Shown: piece after piece, positions 17,842-26,471 of the stretch
Position numbering within the stretch: position 1 is the first letter of the stretch
Layout of the letters: each line of letters begins with the position of its first letter
Assembly: GCF_014879975.1 (NCBI RefSeq)
Contig: NZ_CP062501.1
Coordinates: 1,922,001 to 1,986,000, forward strand
Direction: 5' to 3'
Source of the DNA: Vibrio bathopelagicus
GTDB lineage: Bacteria; Pseudomonadota; Gammaproteobacteria; Enterobacterales; Vibrionaceae
Length of the DNA: 64,000 nt
Made by a program: the position numbers and the translations under genes
The notes under the pieces: model-generated
What the model was told of the DNA's origin: nothing
Database searches by the model: none
Seen by the model: only the letters and a program-made list of their open reading frames with translations

Positions 17842-20800
17842 CTATGATGAGATACTTAATTTTCTAGCAAAGAACAACGCATACATAGCAGGAATCACCA
17901 ACAGTACAACAGGCAACGAGAACAACAGGCCATAGCCTAATGTGAGCGACATTGGCCCCATAAACACATCCGTTCCACCTAGCCCATAAGCGAGCGGTAG
18001 CAAGCCAGCTACTGTGGTCAGAGAGGTCATGACAATTGGACGTAGACGGCTGACGGCAGCTTGCGTCACGGCGTCTATCGCGTTCAATCCTTCGATTCTT
18101 AGCTCGTTGATCCTGTTAATCAGAACCAAAGAGTTATTGACCACAACTCCAGTCATTCCAAGTACGCCAATCAGTCCAAACAGAGACATCGGCTGCATGT
18201 GTACGACTAACGCCATCAGTGAAGCCATGATCGCAAACGGGATAACTGCCATAATAAGTAATGGTTGCAGTAGTGAGTTGAACATCACCGCCAATACAAA
18301 GTAGATCGCCACCATCGCCGCAGGGAACACCACCATAAAACCGCTCATGGTTTCATTGGTGCTTTCCGCCTCGCCACCAACATTAATGGTCACACTTGCT
18401 GGGTATTGTCCCGCGAGTTCAGTAACTAACTCATCGGCTAGCGCGACAGAGCTGATATTCTCGTCAGACAACCCCGCAGAAACTGTCACCTCACGCTCAC
18501 CATTGTAGTGTTTGATAAGACGTGGGATTTCAATCTGCTCAACCATGGCCAAGCGGCTCAGTGGCACTTGTTGTCCGTCTGCCGTGTAAATCTTTGTGGT
18601 TTTCAGTTTCTCTATATCGCGGAACTGCTCGTCCAATACCACTCGTATATCGACTTCTTGGTCACCAAGCCAAGTGGATGTCACGCTGTTACCATCAAAC
18701 CCGACACGCAGCGCATTCGATAGGTCAGTCACCGTTAGGTTATATTTCGCCAGCCAGTGATACTGAGGAACTATATTAAGCTGGGGATCTTTCAGCGCTT
18801 CACTGTGATTAATGCTGGTTACCCCTTGGTAGTCTTCTAACCAAGCCATCACCAAATCAACCGTTTGGTTGCGTTCACTCTCCGTTCCACCAAGCACTCG
18901 GACTTCAACCGGGTCACCCGGAGGCGGACCACCAGCATCAATTGAGAACTTAATAAACATCTCATCAGACAACGACGCCAACTCTTCATTCAGTGAAGCT
19001 ATAATCTGTTCAGCAGAACGGCTACGTTGGTCAAAGTTCGTTAGATTGATGATACCTTGTGATACTGGCGACGAGTAAGTCAGTTCATAGCTAACTAGCT
19101 CGGTTTCAGGCAGAGATTCAATCGCTTGTTCAATAACTTGATGAGCCTCTCGCACTTGGGATAACGGAGTTCCAGCCTTTACCTCGGTATACACATCAAT
19201 GTACTTGCCCGCTTCAGTCGGGAAGATATCCACTTTCAACGAGGACACTAAATAACCTGAAGCGACGAAACCAACGATGGCCAATGCGATAACCGATTTT
19301 TTGTAGTTGAGCGCGATATTCAGCAATGAACAATATTGGTTAGAAACCCATTCAAAACGGTCTTTTTCTTCAACTTTTTTAGCGTTCTCTTTTGCAGAAG
19401 ATAAGTGAGCAGGTAGCGTTAACGTACATTCGATAAATGAGAACACTAATGCTGCAATAACCGTAATTGGAATCACTGCGACGGCTTTACCCATGGTGCC
19501 CGGAATGAACATCATTGGAATAAACACCAATGCGGTTGTCACTAGGCTCGCCATCAATGGCTTAATCACTTTTAAAGTACCCGACACCGCGGCATCTACG
19601 CCTTTTTTACCTGCTTCCTTCTCTTGGAAAATACTCTCAGCAATGATCACTGAGTCGTCGACAATAATACCGATCACCAACAACAATGCGGCCAGTGTGA
19701 TGCTGTCTAAATTCAGTCCCATGATTGGTAGAACCATCATCACTCCAAATACACAAAATGGAATAGAGACCGATACCCAGAAAGCCACGCGACGCTGCAA
19801 GATCATGCTCAAAATCAGCAGAACTAACACTAACCCTATTGCACCGTTGGTTGCCACGATAGAGAACTTCTCGCCCATGTCTTTGCCAAGATCTAGGCTT
19901 GTCTGGAAAATGAATTGATCACCAATGCGTTCGCTCTCTTTGTCCAACAATGCCTTGATGCTATCGATGGTGGCGATCACATCGGCACTGCCGCTATTGG
20001 TGATTGAGAAGATAACTGCAGGCTTGCCGCTCATGACTGGAGCTTGCGTTGCTCGAGCAAAGGTATCGATGACTGTCGCGACATCAGAAACTCGCACAAC
20101 TTGACCAGAATCCAACGCCTTAATCACGATGTTAGACACATCATCCGTCGACTCCACTTTGGTCATGGTGACGATCTTCTGTTCTTGACTCCACGACTCA
20201 ACAAAGCCGCCCGATTGCGACAGGTTGTGCTGCTCTATCGCGGTGCTGATATCGTCGAAAGCAACTTGATAACGACGCGCTTTTTCAGGATCGACCTCAA
20301 CCCAAAACTCTCGCTCATTAAAGCCAGACATAGTGATAGAACCAACACCGCCAAGGTTGTTGATTTTCTTTTCTAACTGATAGGCGTAGTGCTGCAAAAA
20401 CGCCGAATCTGTATTGTTACCCGCTAGGCTGACACCAAAATGGTACACATCCAAAGAAGAGGTTTTCTGTTGAGTCACTACTGGCGGCGAATCAATATCT
20501 TTCGGCAGATTACCCACTCGATCGACCGCTTGTTGAATGTCTCGCAAGATCACTGCAGCATCTTCACCGGGCAGATATTCTACCTCAATGAAAGAACGTC
20601 CTTCTGAAGATTCCGACGAAAAGTACGCAATACCATCCACTGAACGAAGCTCTTTCTCGATTGGATTAGTAATGTTCAATTCAATGTCTTGGGCCGTTGC
20701 ACCGGGGTAGATGGTTTCGATTTCAGCAGTATCCATCGCAACATCAGGGTACTCTTGCAAATTGAGCTGCATTAACGACATAGCACCGGTTAACAGCACC

Positions 20801-20859
20801 ATAACCGTGATGATACGAGCCAAGAACTGACGTTTGGCGAAGTATGCTAGAAAGTTCAT
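17842..20859 (-). CDS. RND efflux transporter, inner-membrane permease
   Basis: 1005 residues, typical RND length, with twelve membrane helices and two large periplasmic loops. The N-terminus (FAKRQFLARIITVMVLLTGAMSLMQLNLQEYPDV), the proton-relay VIGIIVDDSVIIAES in TM4, and the second-half GVVVNNSLVLINRINELR mark an AcrB-type, proton-driven pump. It exports drugs or lipophilic compounds with the adaptor encoded 2 bp upstream and a TolC-like channel encoded elsewhere. The pair faces a two-component system across a region with phased GTCGAA boxes, so it is probably inducible. Substrate unknown. Confidence 0.93.
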   Translation of the reverse strand: MNFLAYFAKRQFLARIITVMVLLTGAMSLMQLNLQEYPDVAMDTAEIETIYPGATAQDIELNITNPIEKELRSVDGIAYFSSESSEGRSFIEVEYLPGEDAAVILRDIQQAVDRVGNLPKDIDSPPVVTQQKTSSLDVYHFGVSLAGNNTDSAFLQHYAYQLEKKINNLGGVGSITMSGFNEREFWVEVDPEKARRYQVAFDDISTAIEQHNLSQSGGFVESWSQEQKIVTMTKVESTDDVSNIVIKALDSGQVVRVSDVATVIDTFARATQAPVMSGKPAVIFSITNSGSADVIATIDSIKALLDKESERIGDQFIFQTSLDLGKDMGEKFSIVATNGAIGLVLVLLILSMILQRRVAFWVSVSIPFCVFGVMMVLPIMGLNLDSITLAALLLVIGIIVDDSVIIAESIFQEKEAGKKGVDAAVSGTLKVIKPLMASLVTTALVFIPMMFIPGTMGKAVAVIPITVIAALVFSFIECTLTLPAHLSSAKENAKKVEEKDRFEWVSNQYCSLLNIALNYKKSVIALAIVGFVASGYLVSSLKVDIFPTEAGKYIDVYTEVKAGTPLSQVREAHQVIEQAIESLPETELVSYELTYSSPVSQGIINLTNFDQRSRSAEQIIASLNEELASLSDEMFIKFSIDAGGPPPGDPVEVRVLGGTESERNQTVDLVMAWLEDYQGVTSINHSEALKDPQLNIVPQYHWLAKYNLTVTDLSNALRVGFDGNSVTSTWLGDQEVDIRVVLDEQFRDIEKLKTTKIYTADGQQVPLSRLAMVEQIEIPRLIKHYNGEREVTVSAGLSDENISSVALADELVTELAGQYPASVTINVGGEAESTNETMSGFMVVFPAAMVAIYFVLAVMFNSLLQPLLIMAVIPFAIMASLMALVVHMQPMSLFGLIGVLGMTGVVVNNSLVLINRINELRIEGLNAIDAVTQAAVSRLRPIVMTSLTTVAGLLPLAYGLGGTDVFMGPMSLTLGYGLLFSLPVVLLVIPAMYALFFARKLSISS

Positions 20860-20861
20860 TA

Positions 20862-21695
20862 TTACAGCCCTTTACCTTCATTTAATACAATTTGATTCGA
20901 TTTTGTTTGAGCGGTTGTCATGCTTTGCATAGAAAGGTCGGTCGAGGCATAAACCGACATACCCGGTTTAAACTGATGGCCTTGGTTGGTGATTTCTACG
21001 AGTACCGGATAGGTTGAGTTTTGCATCTCGACGCCAATGCGCTGCACGTTCGCTTCCATCTTGATTTCAGGGTTAGTTTCAGACCACACCACCACTTCCT
21101 GACCAACGGTAAAATGCTTTAAGTCATACTCACTCGCCATGAATGACAGAGTCACCTTATCGATATTGACCACTTCATAAAGTAAATCCCCCTCGCTAAC
21201 CCAAGCGCCTGATTGCGCAGGTTTATTGGAGATGTAACCCGAAATTAAGGATTCAATCTGAGTGTTATCAAGATCCACTTGCGATTGTTGGTATTCAATT
21301 TTAGCGACGGAAACCGCGGCTTTGGCGCTAAGAAACTCTGCGCGCGCAGTGTCTAACTCTCCTAATGAGAGGCTGTTCTTCTTGATGAGAGCTTGATAGC
21401 GGTTGTAGGTCGCTTTGCGCAATGCGAGATCCGCCTCAGCCAGAGCTAGGTTTGCTTTGGCTTTGTTCACGCTAAACTTAAAATCATCGGCTTTTATCTG
21501 AGCCAGTATCTGTTGCTGGTTTACCGCATCACCCACTTCAAGGTTATTCATCTCAACCACACCGGGCACCTCTGCCACGACACTGTGTTTATTTAAACCT
21601 TGAACATGTCCGATTAACTCCGTTGCTTGAGTTATTGATATTTGAGTTGTGGATACTCCCAGAAGAACTGCAAGCGTGATAATTTTAGTGTTCAT
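20862..21695 (-). CDS. RND efflux periplasmic adaptor (membrane fusion protein)
   Basis: 277 residues with a cleavable signal peptide and no lipobox. It shows the HlyD/AcrA layout: a split biotinyl-lipoyl domain (VVAEVPGVVEMNNLEVGDAVNQQQILAQI and SLISGYISNKPAQSGAWVSEGDLLYEVV), a helical hairpin (AKANLALAEADLALRKATYNR), and a beta-barrel. It is short for the family, with a reduced membrane-proximal domain. First gene of the efflux operon, divergent from the response regulator. Confidence 0.9.
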   Translation of the reverse strand: MNTKIITLAVLLGVSTTQISITQATELIGHVQGLNKHSVVAEVPGVVEMNNLEVGDAVNQQQILAQIKADDFKFSVNKAKANLALAEADLALRKATYNRYQALIKKNSLSLGELDTARAEFLSAKAAVSVAKIEYQQSQVDLDNTQIESLISGYISNKPAQSGAWVSEGDLLYEVVNIDKVTLSFMASEYDLKHFTVGQEVVVWSETNPEIKMEANVQRIGVEMQNSTYPVLVEITNQGHQFKPGMSVYASTDLSMQSMTTAQTKSNQIVLNEGKGL

Positions 21696-21740
21696 AATTC
21701 AACCCTCACCTATTGATGTGAACTATTGTTGAATTCGCTT

Positions 21741-21836
21741 TGTCGAATTAAAGTCGAAGTCGGTTCGACAATGAAAAATAATCTGATGACGTTGTATTTT
21801 TGTGCGCAACACTATCAATTAGACATAAATTCGACA
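21741..21836. promoter_or_regulatory. Phased GTCGAA boxes between efflux and two-component genes
   Basis: GTCGAA occurs at 21742-21747 and 21753-21758, and its inverse TTCGAC at 21764-21769, each step 11 bp (one helical turn); another TTCGACA lies at 21830-21836. Tandem half-sites at helical spacing are typical of OmpR-family regulators such as the one encoded from 21893. Likely operator for both divergent operons. Confidence 0.6.
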
Positions 21837-21892
21837 TAATTTTGGATAGGCTACATTTTTACTGACCGTATATTTTGGGTGGGAGCAGAGCG

Positions 21893-22597
21893 ATGCTTGA
21901 ACGCAGTCGTATTTTGGTTGTTGAAGACAATATCGAACTACAAGGCATTATTGCCGACTTCTTAGAAGTGAAAGAGGCCATTGCAGACTTCGCTTCTGAT
22001 GGTGAACAAGGCTTCAAGCTTGCAATGGACAACGACTTCGACGCTATCGTTCTCGATGTAATGCTACCCAAGCTTGACGGGATGGAGGTGGCGTCTAAGT
22101 TACGTCAAAATGGTGTAACCACTCCAATATTGATGCTAACAGCATTGAATGGCCAAGAAGATCTATTAAGTAGCTTTGATTCAGGTGCCGACGACTTCGT
22201 AACCAAACCGTTCAAGTTTCCTGAATTAGAAGCTCGCCTGTCAGCACTGATAAAACGCAATAAAGGCTTAGTCGCCAAAAAGTCGTTGAGCTTTGGTGAA
22301 GTGATCATCGATGAAAAAACACATACCGCTTCAAGAAGTGGTCAATCACTCAACCTAACCCCTATCATGTTTCAGATTTTGAGAGAGTTAGTAAAAGCTC
22401 AAGGTGGCGTAGTCACTCGTGAAAGCCTAATCTACATGCTGTGGGGAGATGACATTCCAGACAAAGACGTACTCCGCAGCCATATCTACCTATTACGAAA
22501 CGTGCTCGATAAACCCTTCGATTTTCCTATGCTCAAGACCATTCCTAAACACGGCTTTCAATTGATCGAGTCTAACAATGAGCCTCAATTCGCATGA
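21893..22597 (+). CDS. OmpR-family response regulator
   Basis: 234 residues from the ATG at 21893, preceded by GGGAG; an upstream TTG frame is less likely. The receiver domain (1-120) has acidic residues 11-12, the phospho-accepting Asp55 (IVLDVMLPKLDG) and the Lys in TKPF. The C-terminal winged helix (about 135-230) contains LNLTPIMFQILRELVKAQGGVVTRE. Phosphorylated by the kinase whose gene overlaps by 4 bp, it most likely controls the divergent efflux operon. Confidence 0.93.
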   Translation: MLERSRILVVEDNIELQGIIADFLEVKEAIADFASDGEQGFKLAMDNDFDAIVLDVMLPKLDGMEVASKLRQNGVTTPILMLTALNGQEDLLSSFDSGADDFVTKPFKFPELEARLSALIKRNKGLVAKKSLSFGEVIIDEKTHTASRSGQSLNLTPIMFQILRELVKAQGGVVTRESLIYMLWGDDIPDKDVLRSHIYLLRNVLDKPFDFPMLKTIPKHGFQLIESNNEPQFA

Positions 22598-23901
22598 AAA
22601 TTCGCACAAAGCTAGGCAACTCAATTGAGGATGTCAGAATTCGCACTATGCGAACGTTTTCGGTCATCGCACTTGTCTCTTCATGCATTGTCTTTTTCGT
22701 TTTCTCGCTACGTTTAGTGTGGCAAGAAGAGGCTCAAATCGAGAATCACCTAAAATCATATAAAGGGGTAGCACAGCAGTTTTACCGCCTTCTTTCTCCA
22801 AAAGGCAGTCTCAAGCTGTCAGAAAACGTAACGGCCTACTATGGTGAGGCAGACTTTACCGACCAACTGAAAAAGCTACCGCCAATGGCGTTGGAAACGG
22901 TCGATCGACAGCGTTTTGAGATCAGGCTTTCCGAAGAAGATATTATTATTCCCGGGGTTATCGTCTACCACTTTGCTTTTGAAGACCAGGGAGAAACCAT
23001 CCCGACTTACATTACTATAAGCTCATTTGATATGGACCTGTGGGACGACAGTTGGGGCGTATTGATGGCGATTTCGACTCTGTTGATGATCGGGCTGATC
23101 ATAGTATTGCGGATTACACTCAAGCGAGTGTTCGACCAACTAATGGCGCCTATTTCAGAGCTCAGTACTCAACTCACTAAACTTGAATCTGACAACTTCA
23201 AAGTACCCGACCACACGGTTGATGAGTTGCAGATGCTCACCTCGCACCTCAACAGTTACTCGACAATGAAAGACAGACTTGCCAAGCAAGAGATGATGTT
23301 TGCGAAATACGCTAGCCATGAATTGAAAACACCGATCTCAATTGTTATTGGCGCAGCAGAATTACAAGCCATGAAGCCCGATGATCCTGTATTTCAAGCT
23401 AAGCAACGAGAACGTATTCTTGGAGCCGCCAATGGCATGAGTACTACTGTTGAAGTGCTACTAAATATTGTTAAGCAAGAGAACTCTTCAACAGATAAAA
23501 CACTTACAGCGATTAACCAAGAATCTATCGATGTATCGAAGTACCGCGGCATGCTAACTGCTGGTGTGGAGTTAGTTCTGAATGTTGAGCCAAACACCAC
23601 GCTCAACATGCCGCTACCGTTGGTGAACATGGTATTAAAGAACTACATTGAAAATGCGATTCGATTTACCACACAAGGTAAGATTATAGTGACCATCAAC
23701 TCCAACACGATTTCGGTTTCAGATACTGGCTCAGGGCTGAATGATAATACAAAAACGGAACACGGCCTTGGCCTCATCATCGTGAAACGCATCGGAGACA
23801 GTTACGGCTGGACATCCACACTGATAGATAATAAAGCCCCGTCGGACACGAGCCTACATCCCACGGGCTGCACTGCGACTTTTGCTCGAAACGATGTATA
23901 A
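22594..23901 (+). CDS. Sensor histidine kinase
   Basis: 435 residues. Two membrane helices (about 25-47 and 155-175) bracket a periplasmic sensor region of about 110 residues. A HAMP-like segment precedes the phosphoacceptor block FAKYASHELKTPIS (His242). The ATPase has the N box (NYIENAIRFT) and G boxes (VSDTGSGL, HGLGLIIVKRI). It overlaps the regulator gene (ATGA), forming a two-component system. Short periplasmic sensors next to RND pumps usually detect envelope stress or a pump substrate; the signal here is unknown. Confidence 0.93.
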   Translation: MKIRTKLGNSIEDVRIRTMRTFSVIALVSSCIVFFVFSLRLVWQEEAQIENHLKSYKGVAQQFYRLLSPKGSLKLSENVTAYYGEADFTDQLKKLPPMALETVDRQRFEIRLSEEDIIIPGVIVYHFAFEDQGETIPTYITISSFDMDLWDDSWGVLMAISTLLMIGLIIVLRITLKRVFDQLMAPISELSTQLTKLESDNFKVPDHTVDELQMLTSHLNSYSTMKDRLAKQEMMFAKYASHELKTPISIVIGAAELQAMKPDDPVFQAKQRERILGAANGMSTTVEVLLNIVKQENSSTDKTLTAINQESIDVSKYRGMLTAGVELVLNVEPNTTLNMPLPLVNMVLKNYIENAIRFTTQGKIIVTINSNTISVSDTGSGLNDNTKTEHGLGLIIVKRIGDSYGWTSTLIDNKAPSDTSLHPTGCTATFARNDV

Positions 23902-23950
23902 AATCTGCATCTATTCAAAAGCGATTCTTACAAGAACCTGCGTATACAAA

Positions 23951-23974
23951 AAAGGACATCAAATGATGTCCTTT
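23951..23974. terminator. Bidirectional terminator between kinase and TetR genes
   Basis: AAAGGACATCA (23951-23961) and TGATGTCCTTT (23964-23974) form an 11-bp stem flanked by A and T runs. Confidence 0.85.
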
Positions 23975-23997
23975 CCCAATAAACCGAAAGCAAAAAA

Positions 23998-24612
23998 CTA
24001 AGACTTTCCTTTCACACCGCAACCTTTAATCACTAACTGGGTGATGAACTCAGCGGCTTCTTCATAATCTTTGTCATCGATCTGCTCTTTCTGCATCACG
24101 CTGCAAATTTGCCAGCCAAAGTCGGCATAGGTTTGGGTTGCCGCCCAAATGGTAAACATCAGGTGATGCGCAGGTACATCGTCCATCAAGCCTTGTGCAG
24201 ACCAGGTCGAGAATTTATCAAGGATCATCTGCGATTGCTTATACAGCTCATCGCCAATCTCTTTTGGCAACACCTTAGCGCCCGACATCACTTCATTGGC
24301 AAATACCTTAGATGCGTATGGATGGTCGCGAGAAATGATAAGCTTAGTCTGAATATACTGAGATAAAGCTTCAACAGGATCGCAGAGATCTTCAATTGGG
24401 CGAGACGCTTCCAATAATGGCTGAGTGACAGTTTCAAGCACGGCATTGTAGAGCTTATCTTTGGAACTGAAGTAATAGAATACGTTTGGTTTGGGAATGT
24501 CAGCAGCTTTAGCGATATCTGCCATTTTTGTCGCAGCGTAACCATGAGTCGCAAATTGTTCGCACGCGACTTCGATGATTAAATCTTGATTCTTTTGTCT
24601 GATCCTAGACAT
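23998..24612 (-). CDS. TetR-family regulator, RutR-like
   Basis: 204 residues from the ATG at 24612 (AGGAT just before it; the longer frame to 24633 lacks a site). The N-terminal helix-turn-helix is IIEVACEQFATHGYAATKMADIAKAADIPKPNVFYYFSSKDKL. The C-terminal domain (KLIISRDHPYASKVFANEVMSGA, HHLMFTIWAATQTYADFG) follows E. coli RutR, which senses uracil and thymine and controls pyrimidine and purine catabolism. It lies at the end of the glyoxylate cluster, so control of gcl-hyi-glxR-kinase is plausible. No RutR-type TGACCA palindrome was seen nearby. Confidence 0.8.
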   Translation of the reverse strand: MSRIRQKNQDLIIEVACEQFATHGYAATKMADIAKAADIPKPNVFYYFSSKDKLYNAVLETVTQPLLEASRPIEDLCDPVEALSQYIQTKLIISRDHPYASKVFANEVMSGAKVLPKEIGDELYKQSQMILDKFSTWSAQGLMDDVPAHHLMFTIWAATQTYADFGWQICSVMQKEQIDDKDYEEAAEFITQLVIKGCGVKGKS

Positions 24613-24742
24613 ATTGCATCCTTTACAACTCATTACTTAAGCCATAGTAATCAACGTGCTTCATTAGTCCAGAAGATAATGCCATAACTCAACCCCAGCG
24701 CTTATCTCATCTGACGAAACACTGACAGCGTCGATAAAATCA

Positions 24743-24785
24743 AAATGGCCGCCTTGATGTCAGTACACCGGCGACCATTTGAACA
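24743..24785 (-). terminator. Possible terminator of the glycerate kinase gene
   Basis: On the minus strand AAATGGTCGCC pairs, with one bulge, with GGCGGCCATTTT across a 16-nt loop; moderately T-rich DNA follows. It lies between the kinase stop and the TetR start. Confidence 0.5.
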
Positions 24786-24820
24786 CTCTGAGATCTACTC
24801 ACAACAAACGAGTTTTCAGA

Positions 24821-26131
24821 CTACAAAATCAATATAGCCCTGAAATCATTGACATTAGTTAGCGTTGGGCCTGTCGTAAGAAGCACATCAACTTGCTTGA
24901 AGAAGTCGTAGCTGTTGTTCGCGTCAAGGTAGTCTTGCGCTTTAAGAGACTGGCTCGAACCTTGCTGCCATGTTTGAGGTGTTATCCACGCCCCTGCATT
25001 GTCTTCGACACCATCTATACCATCAGTATCGGCAGCCAGAGCAAATATATTGTCTTGACCTTTAAGTTCGTTATACAAGCTTAAAAGGAATTCACAATTT
25101 CGCCCGCCACGACCATTTCCTTTAACCGTCACCGTGGTCTCACCACCTGAAAGCAGCACGCAAGGCGTCTCGAATGGATGTTTATTATTAGCAACTTGTT
25201 TGGCCAAAGCAGCATGAACCTTCGCCACTTCTCGCGCTTCTCCTTCAATACAGTCACTCAATACGTAAGCGGGAATCCCCAAACCTTCAGCTTCTGCAGC
25301 GGCAGATTCTAATGCTGACATTGGAGTAGCGATAATATGATGCTCTGCATTCTTCCAACACACATCATCCGGCTTAACGGTCTCTGACTCAGGGTTATTG
25401 AGCCATTCAAATGCCGAGCGTGGTGTTTCAATTTGGTAGCGTTCTAAGATTGCCATTGCATCAAAACGAGTGGTGGTGTCAGGTACGGTTGGGCCAGAGG
25501 CAATCACACTAATATCGTCTCCCGGCACATCAGATATTGCCAAAGACACAACTCTTGCTGGGTAGGCGGCTTTGGCAAGTCGACCACCTTTGATTGAAGA
25601 TAAATGCTTACGAACGCAATTCATCTCATCAATGGCTGCACCCGACTTAAGCAGCGCTTTATTGATTTGTTGCTTCTCTGCCAAACTGATATCGCCACCC
25701 GGTAGACTCAATAGAGCGGAGCCTCCACCCGACAACAAGCAGATCACCGTGTCATCGGCGCTAAGATCATTGACGAGTTGCAACATACGTTGACTCACTT
25801 CTAAACCCATCGCGTCTGGAACTGGGTGCGCCGCTTCGATCACCTCAATGTGTTCGCAAGGAGCCGTGTGCTCATAGCGAGTCACGACCAAACCTTCAAG
25901 GTCACGCAGTGCAAGATCTTGTTGCTTCTTTGTTTGCCATACGGCTTCAAGCTCCGCCGCCATTGACGCTGCAGCTTTTCCCGCTCCGATCACGACAGTG
26001 CGCCCAGCTTGATTAGCAGAGCGATAAAAAATGTCTTGAGGTAGAAAAGGTTCGATGTGATTTTTTGGTAATGCCTCATTTACAGCACTTGAGAAAAGGG
26101 TTTGCAGAAACTGCTTAGCATCAATGTCCAT
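24821..26131 (-). CDS. Glycerate 2-kinase (MOFRL family)
   Basis: 436 residues of the DUF4147/MOFRL glycerate kinase type: nucleotide-binding VVIGAGKAAASMAAELE, VICLLSGGGSALLSLPGG, and the MOFRL domain with VLLSGGETTVTVKGNGRGGRNCEFLLSL and ALAADTDGIDGVEDNAG. It phosphorylates glycerate (product of GlxR) to 2-phosphoglycerate, closing the route from glyoxylate to glycolysis. AAGGAG precedes the start. A 340-bp spacer with a terminator-like structured RNA separates it from glxR, so it is probably controlled apart from the upstream genes. Confidence 0.93.
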   Translation of the reverse strand: MDIDAKQFLQTLFSSAVNEALPKNHIEPFLPQDIFYRSANQAGRTVVIGAGKAAASMAAELEAVWQTKKQQDLALRDLEGLVVTRYEHTAPCEHIEVIEAAHPVPDAMGLEVSQRMLQLVNDLSADDTVICLLSGGGSALLSLPGGDISLAEKQQINKALLKSGAAIDEMNCVRKHLSSIKGGRLAKAAYPARVVSLAISDVPGDDISVIASGPTVPDTTTRFDAMAILERYQIETPRSAFEWLNNPESETVKPDDVCWKNAEHHIIATPMSALESAAAEAEGLGIPAYVLSDCIEGEAREVAKVHAALAKQVANNKHPFETPCVLLSGGETTVTVKGNGRGGRNCEFLLSLYNELKGQDNIFALAADTDGIDGVEDNAGAWITPQTWQQGSSQSLKAQDYLDANNSYDFFKQVDVLLTTGPTLTNVNDFRAILIL

Positions 26132-26149
26132 CAGCCACTCCTTAGTTGA

Positions 26150-26363
26150 CGGAGAAAAAAAGAACCCCGATACAAGGCGAAAGGGTGCCTGCTAAGATTA
26201 AGTTGGAAAGGAACAACTTCAACCTCTGCCTCGTATCAGGAACGCGTATAAAAGGAGACGAAACTACGCGATTTATAAACAAACTGTTTGAAACTGGTGG
26301 ACTCACACATCGCAGTTCTGTCGAGGCGCAAAGTAGATTCACAATTCGACATTACATGTAATG
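26150..26363 (-). ncRNA. Structured RNA candidate before glycerate kinase, ending in a terminator-like stem
   Basis: The 340 bp between glxR and the kinase gene carry no convincing gene. Read on the minus strand the stretch folds into successive helices: a 14-nt palindrome CATTACATGTAATG (26363-26350), GTCGA/TCGAC (26350-26346 with 26324-26320), AACTG/CAGTT (26316-26312 with 26295-26291, enclosing GTG/CAC), CGCGTA/TACGCG (26270-26265 with 26248-26243), and a 13-bp stem (26240-26228 with 26178-26166, two G-U pairs) enclosing AAGTTG/CAACTT. Seven T follow at once (26161-26155), 24 nt before the start codon. The G-U pairs would be mismatches on the other strand, which supports this orientation. 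Riboswitch, attenuator or sRNA; no known family was recognised. A 71-codon frame on the plus strand here lacks support. Confidence 0.5.
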
Positions 26364-26471
26364 GCAGCCCAGGTTCATTGGCCTTAACCCTACTGAAGCG
26401 ACAAAGCTTTACAACAAAGCTACTACAGCGACAAAAACCAATGAATTGAGACGGATTAATCGTTACGGATA

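Noticed and set aside
18014..20376. Several plus-strand reading frames opposite the RND permease gene
   Set aside because: They are antisense shadows of a clear RND coding sequence; none has a ribosome site or a recognisable domain.
26146..26361. A 71-codon plus-strand reading frame between glxR and glycerate kinase
   Set aside because: It lies wholly within the structured RNA candidate, has no ribosome site, runs against the operon, and shows no recognisable domain; base pairing explains the sequence better.
26132..26471. Integron attC site or a mobile element remnant
   Set aside because: No attC core sites, no terminal inverted repeats with target duplication and no transposase remnant; the paired segments fit a folded RNA ending in a T-run.
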